Assembly: GCA_009776715.1 (NCBI GenBank)
Contig: WRNF01000061.1
Coordinates: 1-8,348 of the forward strand
Length of the DNA stretch: 8,348 bases
Source: Treponema sp.
GTDB taxonomy: Bacteria; Spirochaetota; Spirochaetia; Treponematales; Breznakiellaceae
Reading direction: 5' to 3'
In this document: piece by piece, positions 1 to 6,550 of the stretch
How positions within the stretch are numbered: the first letter of the stretch is position 1
Layout of the letters: each line of letters begins with the position of its first letter
Translations under genes and position numbers: made by a program
The notes under the pieces: generated by a model
Database searches by the model: none
What the model was told of the DNA's origin: nothing
Seen by the model: the letters and a program-made list of their open reading frames with translations, nothing else

Positions 1-47
1 TTAAACCATGCGCCGATTACCCTGTTTTTATCAATTGGCGGTACCAT
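1..47 (-). CDS. 5' end of a further gene, product unknown (3' end outside window)
   Basis: About 15 codons are visible, MVPPIDKNRVIGAWF, and the frame is open to the left edge. I choose the ATG at 47 because AGAGGAG lies 8 bases before it; the in-frame ATG at 53 would be only 2 bases from that site. It starts 13 bases after the stop of the Cys-rich repeat gene, so it is probably the next gene of the same operon. Too little is visible to name a function; another tail or lysis-module protein is possible by position. Confidence 0.55.
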   Translation of the reverse strand, partial: MVPPIDKNRVIGAWF

Positions 48-55
48 TTGCATTT

Positions 56-62
56 CTCCTCT
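56..62 (-). promoter_or_regulatory. Shine-Dalgarno for the partial left-edge gene
   Basis: AGAGGAG overlaps the TAG stop of the preceding gene and lies 8 bases before the ATG at 47. It supports this being a real start and not chance. Confidence 0.65.
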
Positions 63-1080
63 ATGGCCGGTTATAACCGCCGGCTGCAGTGTTGCTCCAG
101 GGCGTCTCCCCGCTGTACATCTCCATATAACAGTTTTCAAAAGTTATAGACACAGTATATGGGTTGTTTGATTGGCATCCGTATCCAGTGCGGCAATTTA
201 AAAAATCAATGTCGTTAAGGAAGACAGCACCGCCTAAACGGACAGCCGCTCCTTTGCAGTTTGTTAAATTCCGGCACTCGCAGAAACCATAACAGCGGTA
301 ACCGCCTTGTCCATTAAAAGCTTCGCCAATACAGTTTATTAAATTATAACATGATTGAATACCGCAGGGAATATACCCGGATTCCGTCTCCCCTTTTGTG
401 CCATCAGCAGTGCCAATGCAGTTTATTAAATTGCTGCATACATAAATGCCGATAATTTCCCCCGATCCGTTTACAATGCCTGTGCAGGCGTACAAGTTCC
501 TGCATAAATACAATCCAATGCTGCTGCCTCCTTGCCCGCCGTTTACTTCGATATTTACATTATTAAAAAAATAATCTTTTTTTATATCGGATGAACTTGG
601 ATAAGAAATATCGCCGCTTCCTTTTATGCCGCAGCAATATGCCCACGAGTAATAAGGAGCTTCATAATTAATTATAATCTTGCTTCCTGCTTCCCCTGTT
701 ACCGATTTTGTTCTGCCGTTTGAAATATCAATTGCTGTAAAGGGATCTGATAAACTACCGCCTTCCAATATTCCCATGTCATAAGTCCAGGAACCGGTCT
801 TTATAAGCACATGCATATAATTATAGCCCGGCAAGTCTTTTGCCCATGCGGCTAATTTTTCATCTGAGTCAATAATAAATGTAAAATTTTCTTTGCTAAG
901 TTTATTTTCCTGTGCATACAATTCTATGACCGGTTTACTGCCGTCTGCTTTTAATAACACAATTTCATCCGCATAATCAGGCGTATTGCAAACAAGCACA
1001 ATTTCGCCTCTTTTGGGGACGGTATTGATTATTTTTTCATAGTCATACACTTCCCATCTTTGACCTATTACTTTATCCAT
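61..1080 (-). CDS. Cys-rich repeat protein, probable tail fibre or receptor-binding protein
   Basis: The product has 339 residues; the start at 1080 has AAAGGAGAT with an 8-base spacer from GGAG. Residues 1-105 form a soluble head domain (MDKVIGQRWEVYDYEKII, EIVLVCNTPDYADEIVLL). Residues 110-180 are polar and beta-prone. Residues 189-277 contain four copies of a G-[LIF]-x-x-C-x-N-L-x-x-C-x-G motif, spaced 22, 29 and 25 residues apart, followed by a looser FLNC segment and an aromatic, Ser/Gly-rich end. Short repeats with a fixed Asn-Leu and Cys ladder suggest a parallel beta-helix, a common fold for phage fibres, but this is inference. No signal peptide is present, consistent with a virion protein and not an exported one. 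The gene is last in the tail series seen here, where fibres normally lie. The exact family is not recognised. Confidence 0.6.
   Translation of the reverse strand: MDKVIGQRWEVYDYEKIINTVPKRGEIVLVCNTPDYADEIVLLKADGSKPVIELYAQENKLSKENFTFIIDSDEKLAAWAKDLPGYNYMHVLIKTGSWTYDMGILEGGSLSDPFTAIDISNGRTKSVTGEAGSKIIINYEAPYYSWAYCCGIKGSGDISYPSSSDIKKDYFFNNVNIEVNGGQGGSSIGLYLCRNLYACTGIVNGSGEIIGIYVCSNLINCIGTADGTKGETESGYIPCGIQSCYNLINCIGEAFNGQGGYRCYGFCECRNLTNCKGAAVRLGGAVFLNDIDFLNCRTGYGCQSNNPYTVSITFENCYMEMYSGETPWSNTAAGGYNRP
250..516 (-). repeat. Four-copy Cys / Asn-Leu repeat
   Basis: The motif units begin at residues 189, 211, 240 and 265 of the 339-residue protein: GLYLCRNLYACTG, GIYVCSNLINCIG, GIQSCYNLINCIG and GFCECRNLTNCKG. 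Three copies also keep a DNA core, 15 bases close to GCAGTTTATTAAATT on the plus strand, at 256-270, 331-345 and 418-432; the fourth has diverged. The unequal spacing reflects variable loops between the motifs. Confidence 0.8.
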
Positions 1081-3332
1081 TTTTCGATCTCCTTTCTTAC
1101 TCTTACGTCAATTGTTGTTATGCCGGTTTGCATATCATTATTGATGCGCAAAATTTGGCACCTTATTTTTCCGGCAAAATTTCTTTTGCCTTTTTTACCG
1201 TTATTAATCATGGTAACATATTCATGTGTTTGTGCATTGCCAATTGATACAATTTTCTTTTTTCCGCCAAGATCGATGAGCCACGGCTCGATGAGCCGCA
1301 CTATATTTCGCGGATATTTGTACTCTGCATCGCTTGGCATGCTAAAATCAATTATAACAGTATCGTATATGCGCAGATTAAACCATTTAATGCCGGTTAA
1401 TGCAATATTTTTAATCAAGGGACACAGCTCAATAAAATCTTCCAGCAAAATTTTGCTTTTGTATTCTGCGTCTGTTTTATTTGCAAGTAAAGTGCTGACA
1501 TTCCATTCTTTTTCAACACGATGTATGTCCAGTATTTTCTGCTGTTGCGATTTGTCTATGCAATGCAGGCTTGAATTTTCGCTGTAGTTATGCGCATATT
1601 CAACGTCGGTATAGGAGCCGTATAGATCTGCATTCCAGTCAATTTCTACTTCGTTTAGGTTAAGTATTTCCCGGCAATTAATGTTTCCTAATTTTAAATG
1701 GGGTTCGCGGTTTGGATTGTCCAGCCTTGCGGTAAATTTATTTTGATGCACCTGAAACTGAAAGCCATAAACTCCTCCGCTCTGAAGTTTTTCTATTGCC
1801 TCGTATACGCTCTGCGGTTTGTCATACAGTATGCCTATTTCATGGCTCAGCGGCTTAAGTTCGTCTTCAATTTCGAATATTTTATAATTTTCTTTTCGAT
1901 ATGGCACATTGGAATATTTACTCATAATATCTTTTATAATGTCCAAAGGGGTAACAAATTCTTCTGTTTCGTTATTTTGCGGATTTACGTTTCTGTTAAA
2001 AGGATTGTTAAACACTCCGTCCATGCGGACATCGTGCATCTTGTTTTCGTGTTTTCCTCCCTGTTTCGCAACATCCCAGCTTAGGCTCATTTCGCCTTTA
2101 TTCAATAAATCCAAATCCAAAGTATTGAATGAATATGACGGCGGTCCCTTCCCTGGGTTAATGCCGGGTTTCCACTGAGGGTAATTTCCATACCAATTAT
2201 CTGAAGTAGTACCGGTATCTTCGGGCGGTTTCCTTTGGTACACAGTAGTCCAGCCGTCAAATTGCTTTTTTTGACCAGGATTTTCCGTGTCTTCAGTTTC
2301 CCCGGAAGTCATTTTTACCTGAATGCGGTCTACCCTGGAAATTTGGCTTGAAAACCGAAACCGGTACTGGGACAAATTGCCGTTAATGGCAGGCTCGCCG
2401 GACTGCGCTTTTATTTGTTTCCCTTGCATGCAAATGCCGGGAACGCCGAAACAGCGGCCGTAAGCCTCCTGCATGTCCTTGTCTTTTACATTGTCATCCA
2501 TCATTGAAAATTCTTTTTCTGAAAATTCTTCCGTTGAAAATTTTTTCACCGGCAGTTTTGCGGACAGCCTCTCGCGCTTGTCTTTTAAATGGAAATCTGC
2601 TTTTTCCAGCCCAACGGTTATATTTGAAATGTAATACTGGGCAGCATCAACAGGCTCTTTCGCGGTTTTTGTATTATCCAGCAGTAAAACCATTTCGTTT
2701 GTCTCTTGTTTTCCCATTGCAACCAGGCGTTCCTTTGCAGTTAATTCCGCAAGCCTTATCGCGTTATTCCTTTCCCTGTCTTCGTCTTCATTTGTGTCTA
2801 CAAGAATATTAAATTCATTGCCAAAAAAATTCCCCACTTCGTCAAATTGGCCGTTGGTGTTGTCGATAGAAACAGTTGCGCTGTTAAATTTCATTTTATC
2901 GTAAGTATAGGCATCTGCGCTTTGCTCGGTATTCGGCGAACTTAAAAGGCCGGGGCGGTACATAATGCCCTTTATTAATTTTGGGCTGCCGTTGGTAAAG
3001 CCTATGAGGATGGAGTATTGATGCGAATAATACAATAAGGGCGGGTTCCAATTGTAAAAACGGATATAAATAACCGAACCCTTGCTTACCCATCCGGACT
3101 GATTCCAGAGAAGCGTGCGTAACTCATCAATTTCATCCCATTTATTTAATTCTTCATTATCAATTATAATATTATTTACATCAATTATTTCATGGTTATA
3201 GGTATCCTGCATAAAAGGCAATAGCTTGCCTGTTGTATACATGGCACAGCGCCACAGTCCTGCTTCAAATGGCACAAGCCGCGGCAAGAAGCGGGTTAAA
3301 TCAATCTGCGCGTAAGAGATTAATTCTTTCAT
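1068..3332 (-). CDS. Large hub-like / baseplate tail protein
   Basis: The product has 754 residues from the Met at 3332, which follows the fibre stop by 2 bases, with GGAG 12 bases upstream. A Met at 3350 is in frame but has no ribosome site. Residues 95-180 (YSHQYSILIGFTNG, GIMYRPGL, KMKFNSATVSIDNTNGQFD, FFGNEFNI) follow a beta-rich pattern I associate with hub-type tail proteins. Residues 285-300 (KDMQEAYGRCFGVPGI) recall a 'GkpxPxxyG' segment of such proteins. Residues 340-400 are a polar, Gly/Pro-rich linker. Residues 460-710 hold alternating helices and strands, including DVEYAHNYSENS and a LIEPWLIDLGGKKKIVSIGNA ending. The C-terminus is basic. It probably sits at the tail tip and connects tube to fibres. 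No lytic or peptidase motif was seen. It overlaps the next gene by 13 bases. Structural role is inferred. Confidence 0.6.
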   Translation of the reverse strand: MKELISYAQIDLTRFLPRLVPFEAGLWRCAMYTTGKLLPFMQDTYNHEIIDVNNIIIDNEELNKWDEIDELRTLLWNQSGWVSKGSVIYIRFYNWNPPLLYYSHQYSILIGFTNGSPKLIKGIMYRPGLLSSPNTEQSADAYTYDKMKFNSATVSIDNTNGQFDEVGNFFGNEFNILVDTNEDEDRERNNAIRLAELTAKERLVAMGKQETNEMVLLLDNTKTAKEPVDAAQYYISNITVGLEKADFHLKDKRERLSAKLPVKKFSTEEFSEKEFSMMDDNVKDKDMQEAYGRCFGVPGICMQGKQIKAQSGEPAINGNLSQYRFRFSSQISRVDRIQVKMTSGETEDTENPGQKKQFDGWTTVYQRKPPEDTGTTSDNWYGNYPQWKPGINPGKGPPSYSFNTLDLDLLNKGEMSLSWDVAKQGGKHENKMHDVRMDGVFNNPFNRNVNPQNNETEEFVTPLDIIKDIMSKYSNVPYRKENYKIFEIEDELKPLSHEIGILYDKPQSVYEAIEKLQSGGVYGFQFQVHQNKFTARLDNPNREPHLKLGNINCREILNLNEVEIDWNADLYGSYTDVEYAHNYSENSSLHCIDKSQQQKILDIHRVEKEWNVSTLLANKTDAEYKSKILLEDFIELCPLIKNIALTGIKWFNLRIYDTVIIDFSMPSDAEYKYPRNIVRLIEPWLIDLGGKKKIVSIGNAQTHEYVTMINNGKKGKRNFAGKIRCQILRINNDMQTGITTIDVRVRKEIEKWIK

Positions 3333-3334
3333 TG

Positions 3335-4570
3335 TTACCAGCATCTCCATAAAAAAACATGCCCGTCAGTACCATTTTGCATCGTTGTATTATTAGCAGC
3401 ATACCCTCCGTATATTCCACTAGAAGGATGTCCGCCATAAGACCCATGCTTTCCTCCCTGGGCAACGAAAGGACCCAAAAAACTGTTTCCCCCGCCGCCG
3501 CCGGTATTTTGAGTGCTGCCATTCCCGCCGAATTGCCCAATGCCGTATTGTATTTTACCTCCCGGCCAGGCAAAATAACCTGAAATTGTTTTACCTGCAC
3601 TCCTACCACTGCCGCTGCCGCTATACGCACCGCTTGACGCTCCTTTTAGATCATACCAATACATTCCTGGAGCCAAGATAATATCAACAAACTCTCCAGT
3701 AAAGACAGCAGGATTAAGAATCTGATTTCCCATACTGGCAGTTGGAATAATATCGGTGCGGATTTTTCCCATCGCAGAAAAGCTGTCAATAATTATTTTG
3801 CCATGAAAATAATTCGCATTATTATTGCAAAATGCCCAAGCCACTATTCTTTCATATTCGCTGCGGTACCACCCTTGTCTTTGATGGTTCCATTTAATGC
3901 CATATTCATTTACAAAAGAAAAAATGAGATCCCCATTATTAAAACTTGCCATAATAAAACAACCCATCCATGTGGTTATTGCTCCTGCTGCATTAATAGC
4001 TTTATTTGAAGCAACCTCAAACATCATTCCGTCTACTTCAACAATACTGCCGGCAGCAATCTGAGGAAGGGCGGAATTATCCATATTTGTCAATGATAAA
4101 TGAATAAACCCTTTTTGCATCTCCGGTATTCTGATTGACGGGTTGTTCATGGCATTATAACTGTCCAGTATTATTTTTGTAAAATAGTTGCCGTTGCTAT
4201 AATAAAATGTTGCAATTGCCCTGTTATCTGTTTCCTGCCGGTACCAGCCTCCTTTCAACGCATCCCATACCGGATCAACCCAATCAAACTTAAAAGAGCA
4301 GGCAGCGCCAAGCGGTTCTGCATATATATACCATCGTCCAGTTCCTGCCGGGCCTCCTGATATTTCTTCGCCAGAAGAGCCAACCTGAAAAAATGCACGG
4401 TTCACTTCAAAGCGGCTTCCGGCAGCAATAGCAGGCTTGTTACTATTATCAATGTTGGTTAAGCCAATGCTGATAAAGCCTGATCCCTGGTCTATGGTCC
4501 TGTCAATTAATTTATGCCAATCATCCAGATTAACATCGTCTATTTCAGGTTCTTCAATTTTAATTGCCAT
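3335..4570 (-). CDS. Tail fibre / adhesin-like protein with duplicated module and glycine-rich tip
   Basis: I start the 411-residue product at the Met at 4570, because AGGAGG sits 7 bases before it. The Met at 4588 would put that site inside the coding region. Residues 1-28 form a short acidic head (EEPEIDDVNLDDW). Residues 30-141 and 153-267 are two copies of one module, each with LTNxDNS, IAAGS, EV, GWYR, NYF and a closing DSxxAM. Residues about 316-411 are rich in Gly and Ser, with GGGGG, QGGKHG, SYGG and IYGGY, and end in LWRCW. Such glycine-rich ends are known as receptor-binding tips of some phage fibres. No signal peptide is present. It lies between the distal-tail-like and hub-like genes, an unusual place for a fibre. 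A slippery heptamer near its end may link it to the next gene. Fibre function is inferred. Confidence 0.65.
   Translation of the reverse strand: MAIKIEEPEIDDVNLDDWHKLIDRTIDQGSGFISIGLTNIDNSNKPAIAAGSRFEVNRAFFQVGSSGEEISGGPAGTGRWYIYAEPLGAACSFKFDWVDPVWDALKGGWYRQETDNRAIATFYYSNGNYFTKIILDSYNAMNNPSIRIPEMQKGFIHLSLTNMDNSALPQIAAGSIVEVDGMMFEVASNKAINAAGAITTWMGCFIMASFNNGDLIFSFVNEYGIKWNHQRQGWYRSEYERIVAWAFCNNNANYFHGKIIIDSFSAMGKIRTDIIPTASMGNQILNPAVFTGEFVDIILAPGMYWYDLKGASSGAYSGSGSGRSAGKTISGYFAWPGGKIQYGIGQFGGNGSTQNTGGGGGNSFLGPFVAQGGKHGSYGGHPSSGIYGGYAANNTTMQNGTDGHVFLWRCW
3345..3348 (-). promoter_or_regulatory. Weak Shine-Dalgarno for the hub-like gene
   Basis: GGAG lies 12 bases before the ATG at 3332, a longer spacer than usual. 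The ATGs at 3350 and 3344 cannot use it. A weak site with a stop codon 2 bases upstream suggests translational coupling to the fibre gene. Confidence 0.5.
3350..3356 (-). other. Candidate -1 ribosomal frameshift site (T TTT TTA)
   Basis: In the fibre frame the codons read GTT TTT TTA TGG, which gives the X XXY YYZ heptamer T TTT TTA, part of a T7 run. A slip back by one base there continues directly into ATG GAG ATG, the frame of the hub-like gene, 13 bases before the fibre stop. The fusion would have about 1167 residues. A weak inverted repeat (TTAATCT / AGATTGA, 3301-3323) lies 26 bases downstream, farther than usual for a stimulator. The sequence match is certain; use as a frameshift site is a hypothesis. 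Confidence 0.35.
3770..4114 (-). repeat. Fibre module, copy 2
   Basis: These are residues 153-267 of the same protein. This copy is a few residues longer in the middle (after FEVASNK) and before NYF. A short linker (residues 142-152) separates it from copy 1, and the glycine-rich tip follows after about 50 residues. Confidence 0.75.
4148..4483 (-). repeat. Fibre module, copy 1
   Basis: These are residues 30-141 of the glycine-tipped fibre. This copy and the next share GFI, LTNxDNS, IAAGS, EV, GWYRxE, NYF, II, DS and AM in the same order. By eye, the best 36-residue stretch is about half identical. Spacing in the middle differs, so the duplication is old. Confidence 0.75.
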
Positions 4571-5286
4571 TAACGCGCCTCCTGCCATGAAAGAGAACCG
4601 CTGTAATAGAACCCGTTTTCATTGCGGCGGGGCAAAGAAATTTCCCCGGTATTAAGGGTTACGTAGCGCGGGGGAAAATAATCCCTCGCTTGCGGGTACG
4701 GGTCTATGACATGCGGTTCCACATTAAGTACCGATTGTACATATTCAACAATTATTTCCCTTTCCTCCGCCGAAAGCCGGGGAAAATTTACCGAAAAATT
4801 CTCCAGCGTTATCCGCCTTATGCCAAAGGCCTGCCCGCCAAAAGACCGGCTGCCCTCGCTGGTAAGCATAATGCCGCCCTCCGCTTCCGGGGCAAATCGT
4901 GGAAGGCAGGTTCTTTGCCCAAAAAACAAATGCCCCAGAAACAGCGGATCAAGGCCGTTCAATTCCAGGCTGAATGAATCAGTAAAAACTGTTGCATCAA
5001 AATTATACACCGTTATTATACCTTCAATGCTGCCGCTTATGCAATGAGGCCCTAAATGCAATTCGTAAGAAATTGCATTGGTATTTCCTATGCACAACGA
5101 ATCAATTGCAACAACAGACTTGAACTTCCCGGTAATTGTAATTTTTCTGTCAGCAAATTCAGTTGCCAGGGCCAGCATTGGATCGTTTATATATTCCAAA
5201 TCTGATCCATTAACCGGTTTAGGCCCCTCCAGTTCCGCATATTCATTGCGGCAGTAAATGTAAAAGGTACGGGGTATTTCCATCAT
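4570..5286 (-). CDS. Distal-tail-like minor tail protein
   Basis: The product has 238 residues and no signal peptide or membrane segment. The first half is beta-rich and holds VVAIDSLCIGNTNAISYEL (about 58-76), which recalls the VxxxxxxGxNxxxx strand of jelly-roll domains in tail proteins. The second half has SFGGQAFGIRRITL, then FPRLSAEEREIIVEYVQ (148-184), then DPYPQARDYFPPRYVTL and a C-terminal GFYYSGSLSWQEAR. That succession resembles tail proteins located right after the tape measure. Its position after the tape-measure-like gene supports a tail-tip role, probably at the end of the tube. Two adjacent Met codons, at 5286 and 5283, are both possible starts; AAGGG lies 7 or 10 bases upstream. 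The gene overlaps its upstream neighbour by 4 bases and shares one base (TAATG) with the next gene. The assignment comes from motif resemblance and context. Confidence 0.6.
   Translation of the reverse strand: MMEIPRTFYIYCRNEYAELEGPKPVNGSDLEYINDPMLALATEFADRKITITGKFKSVVAIDSLCIGNTNAISYELHLGPHCISGSIEGIITVYNFDATVFTDSFSLELNGLDPLFLGHLFFGQRTCLPRFAPEAEGGIMLTSEGSRSFGGQAFGIRRITLENFSVNFPRLSAEEREIIVEYVQSVLNVEPHVIDPYPQARDYFPPRYVTLNTGEISLPRRNENGFYYSGSLSWQEAR
4578..4583 (-). promoter_or_regulatory. Shine-Dalgarno that fixes the fibre gene start at 4570
   Basis: A perfect AGGAGG lies 7 bases upstream of the ATG at 4570, which itself overlaps the preceding stop codon as TAATG. It argues against the longer start at 4588, which would encode the site as Gly-Gly. 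Confidence 0.8.
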
Positions 5287-6524
5287 CGCAGCGCCCTTGT
5301 TTTTATGGTATAAAACCCGTCATTCACCAAATCCACCGTGCTTCTGGCTATTTCCCTGCTGTCCAATGTTACCACAATGGTCGCATTCATGCTGTCCCCC
5401 AGCCTGCGGTTCTGAATCTGGTCAAACAGGTATTCCTGATCGTCCAATGTAAACACCCCCTCGCGGGAATTGAGGCTGGCGGGGACACGGTCGCCTGTCA
5501 GGCTGGAGCCGGGGACTATGCCGCCGGTGGCGAAATTTTTTTCTGGTTTTTGACTATGTATAACAGCCAACTGAGTAGCAATTTTTGCTCCAGTCGCTAT
5601 CCATGCAGGCAGCCCAAACCATAAGGGATTATCTCTCATTGTAGTTAACATTGAAGCGGCGCCGTCTGCAATTGCGCTTGATAATGTCCAGCCATATTGT
5701 TTTACCTTATTGGCATACTCTATTTTTGCTATTTTTTCATTAAACGCGATCTCGGCATTTTCCTTTTCTATATCATATTGGAGTTTAATTTCCAACTCTC
5801 TGTCGCCTGCCTCTTGCGCTGCTTTAAGCTTGGCATTAAGCCGGTCTAATTCACTTTCCTCAACGGTCTCCGTCATAAACCCTTCCTTAATAAGAAGCGC
5901 CTCCTTTTCAGCTTCAATATTATCAAGGTGTTTTTGATGGGTTTCTTTTAATGCATTCTCCCATTTTTTATTAAAAAAATCAGATAGATTTCCTAATTCT
6001 TTAAGCGCGCTTCCCGTGTCTTTTAGTAATTTCTCTTTTTTCTTTAGCTCCTCATTGTTTGCTTTAAAATATTCATTTAATTCTTCCCAATTTTTTTTCT
6101 CTTTTACAGCGAATTCATCTTCTGCAATTTTTTTTCTTTCTTCAGCAATGGCTATAATTTGTGTTTTTACTTCTTCAAGCGCAGCTTCTTCAAGTTCTAA
6201 ACCGCTAACATGTTTTAATGCTTCATCTTTCCATTCCTCAATTAACTCCAATTGAATTGTAAGATCTTTAATAAAATCTTTTTCCTTTATTCCTTTGTTT
6301 AGCTCGTGTTGGGTTAAAAGAAGTTTATCATATAATTCATTTTTAAATTGCAACTCCTCATTTTCTAAATAATGACTTTCTAACCGTTTTCCCATAGTTT
6401 CTTCACTGCTTCCTTGTTCTGAAAAAAAATCTTCTATTTTTTGCTTATATTTCAATGTTTCCTTATTTAATTTTTCGATAGCTGCCTGAATATCGGAAAG
6501 TGATTTTTCATGTTCATTAAACAT
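5283..6524 (-). CDS. Short tail tape-measure-like protein
   Basis: The product has 413 residues. Residues 1-275 are very rich in Glu, Lys and Leu with heptad character, predicting a long coiled coil. A hydrophobic, Ala/Gly-rich stretch lies at about 279-322 (AIADGAASML, then WFGLPAWIATGAKIATQLAV). Residues 331-360 carry FATGGIVPG, TGDRVPASLNSREGVFTL, which closely matches the C-terminal end of many phage tape-measure proteins. Tape measures set tail length and pass through the tube at infection. At 413 residues it is short; most are 600-2000. The start at 6524 has a strong site (AAGGAG, 8-base spacer), and the stop overlaps the next start as ATGA. The coding sequence is about 25% GC in the coiled coil and up to 68% near the conserved C-terminus. 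It could instead be a minor tail protein that shares only the tape-measure C-terminus. Confidence 0.75.
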   Translation of the reverse strand: MFNEHEKSLSDIQAAIEKLNKETLKYKQKIEDFFSEQGSSEETMGKRLESHYLENEELQFKNELYDKLLLTQHELNKGIKEKDFIKDLTIQLELIEEWKDEALKHVSGLELEEAALEEVKTQIIAIAEERKKIAEDEFAVKEKKNWEELNEYFKANNEELKKKEKLLKDTGSALKELGNLSDFFNKKWENALKETHQKHLDNIEAEKEALLIKEGFMTETVEESELDRLNAKLKAAQEAGDRELEIKLQYDIEKENAEIAFNEKIAKIEYANKVKQYGWTLSSAIADGAASMLTTMRDNPLWFGLPAWIATGAKIATQLAVIHSQKPEKNFATGGIVPGSSLTGDRVPASLNSREGVFTLDDQEYLFDQIQNRRLGDSMNATIVVTLDSREIARSTVDLVNDGFYTIKTRALR

Positions 6525-6550
6525 TTTTACTTCTCCTTAATCATTGTACA

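Noticed and set aside
1274..1297. Direct repeat CGATGAGCC twice, 15 bases apart, with a small palindrome GAGCC-AC-GGCTC
   Set aside because: It lies within the hub-like coding region and encodes the local echo LIEPWLID. It is too short and isolated for an attachment site or a terminator.
1060..1587. Plus-strand open frame of 175 codons, and other plus-strand frames (1698-2084, 1909-2178, 2504-2812, 4437-5047, 5710-5937, 6016-6255, 7170-7439, 7914-8144)
   Set aside because: All lie antisense to well-supported minus-strand genes. Those I read are low-complexity or show no domain pattern, and they look like by-products of the codon use on the opposite strand.
2896..3093. Minus-strand 65-codon frame inside the hub-like gene
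   Set aside because: It is fully contained in the hub-like coding region in another frame and shows no domain pattern.
3301..3630. Minus-strand 109-codon frame overlapping the fibre end and hub start
   Set aside because: It is an alternative frame of the Gly-rich tip region; the fibre and hub frames explain the same bases with recognisable composition.
61..4570. Diversity-generating retroelement targets in the fibre genes
   Set aside because: No reverse transcriptase, template repeat or near-identical repeat pair with adenine-biased differences is visible in the window; the fibre repeats are old protein-level duplications.
6525..6550. Promoter or terminator between the LRR gene and the tape-measure-like gene
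   Set aside because: The gap is 26 bases and holds the Shine-Dalgarno AAGGAG; there is no hairpin with a T run and no room for a -35/-10 pair outside coding sequence.
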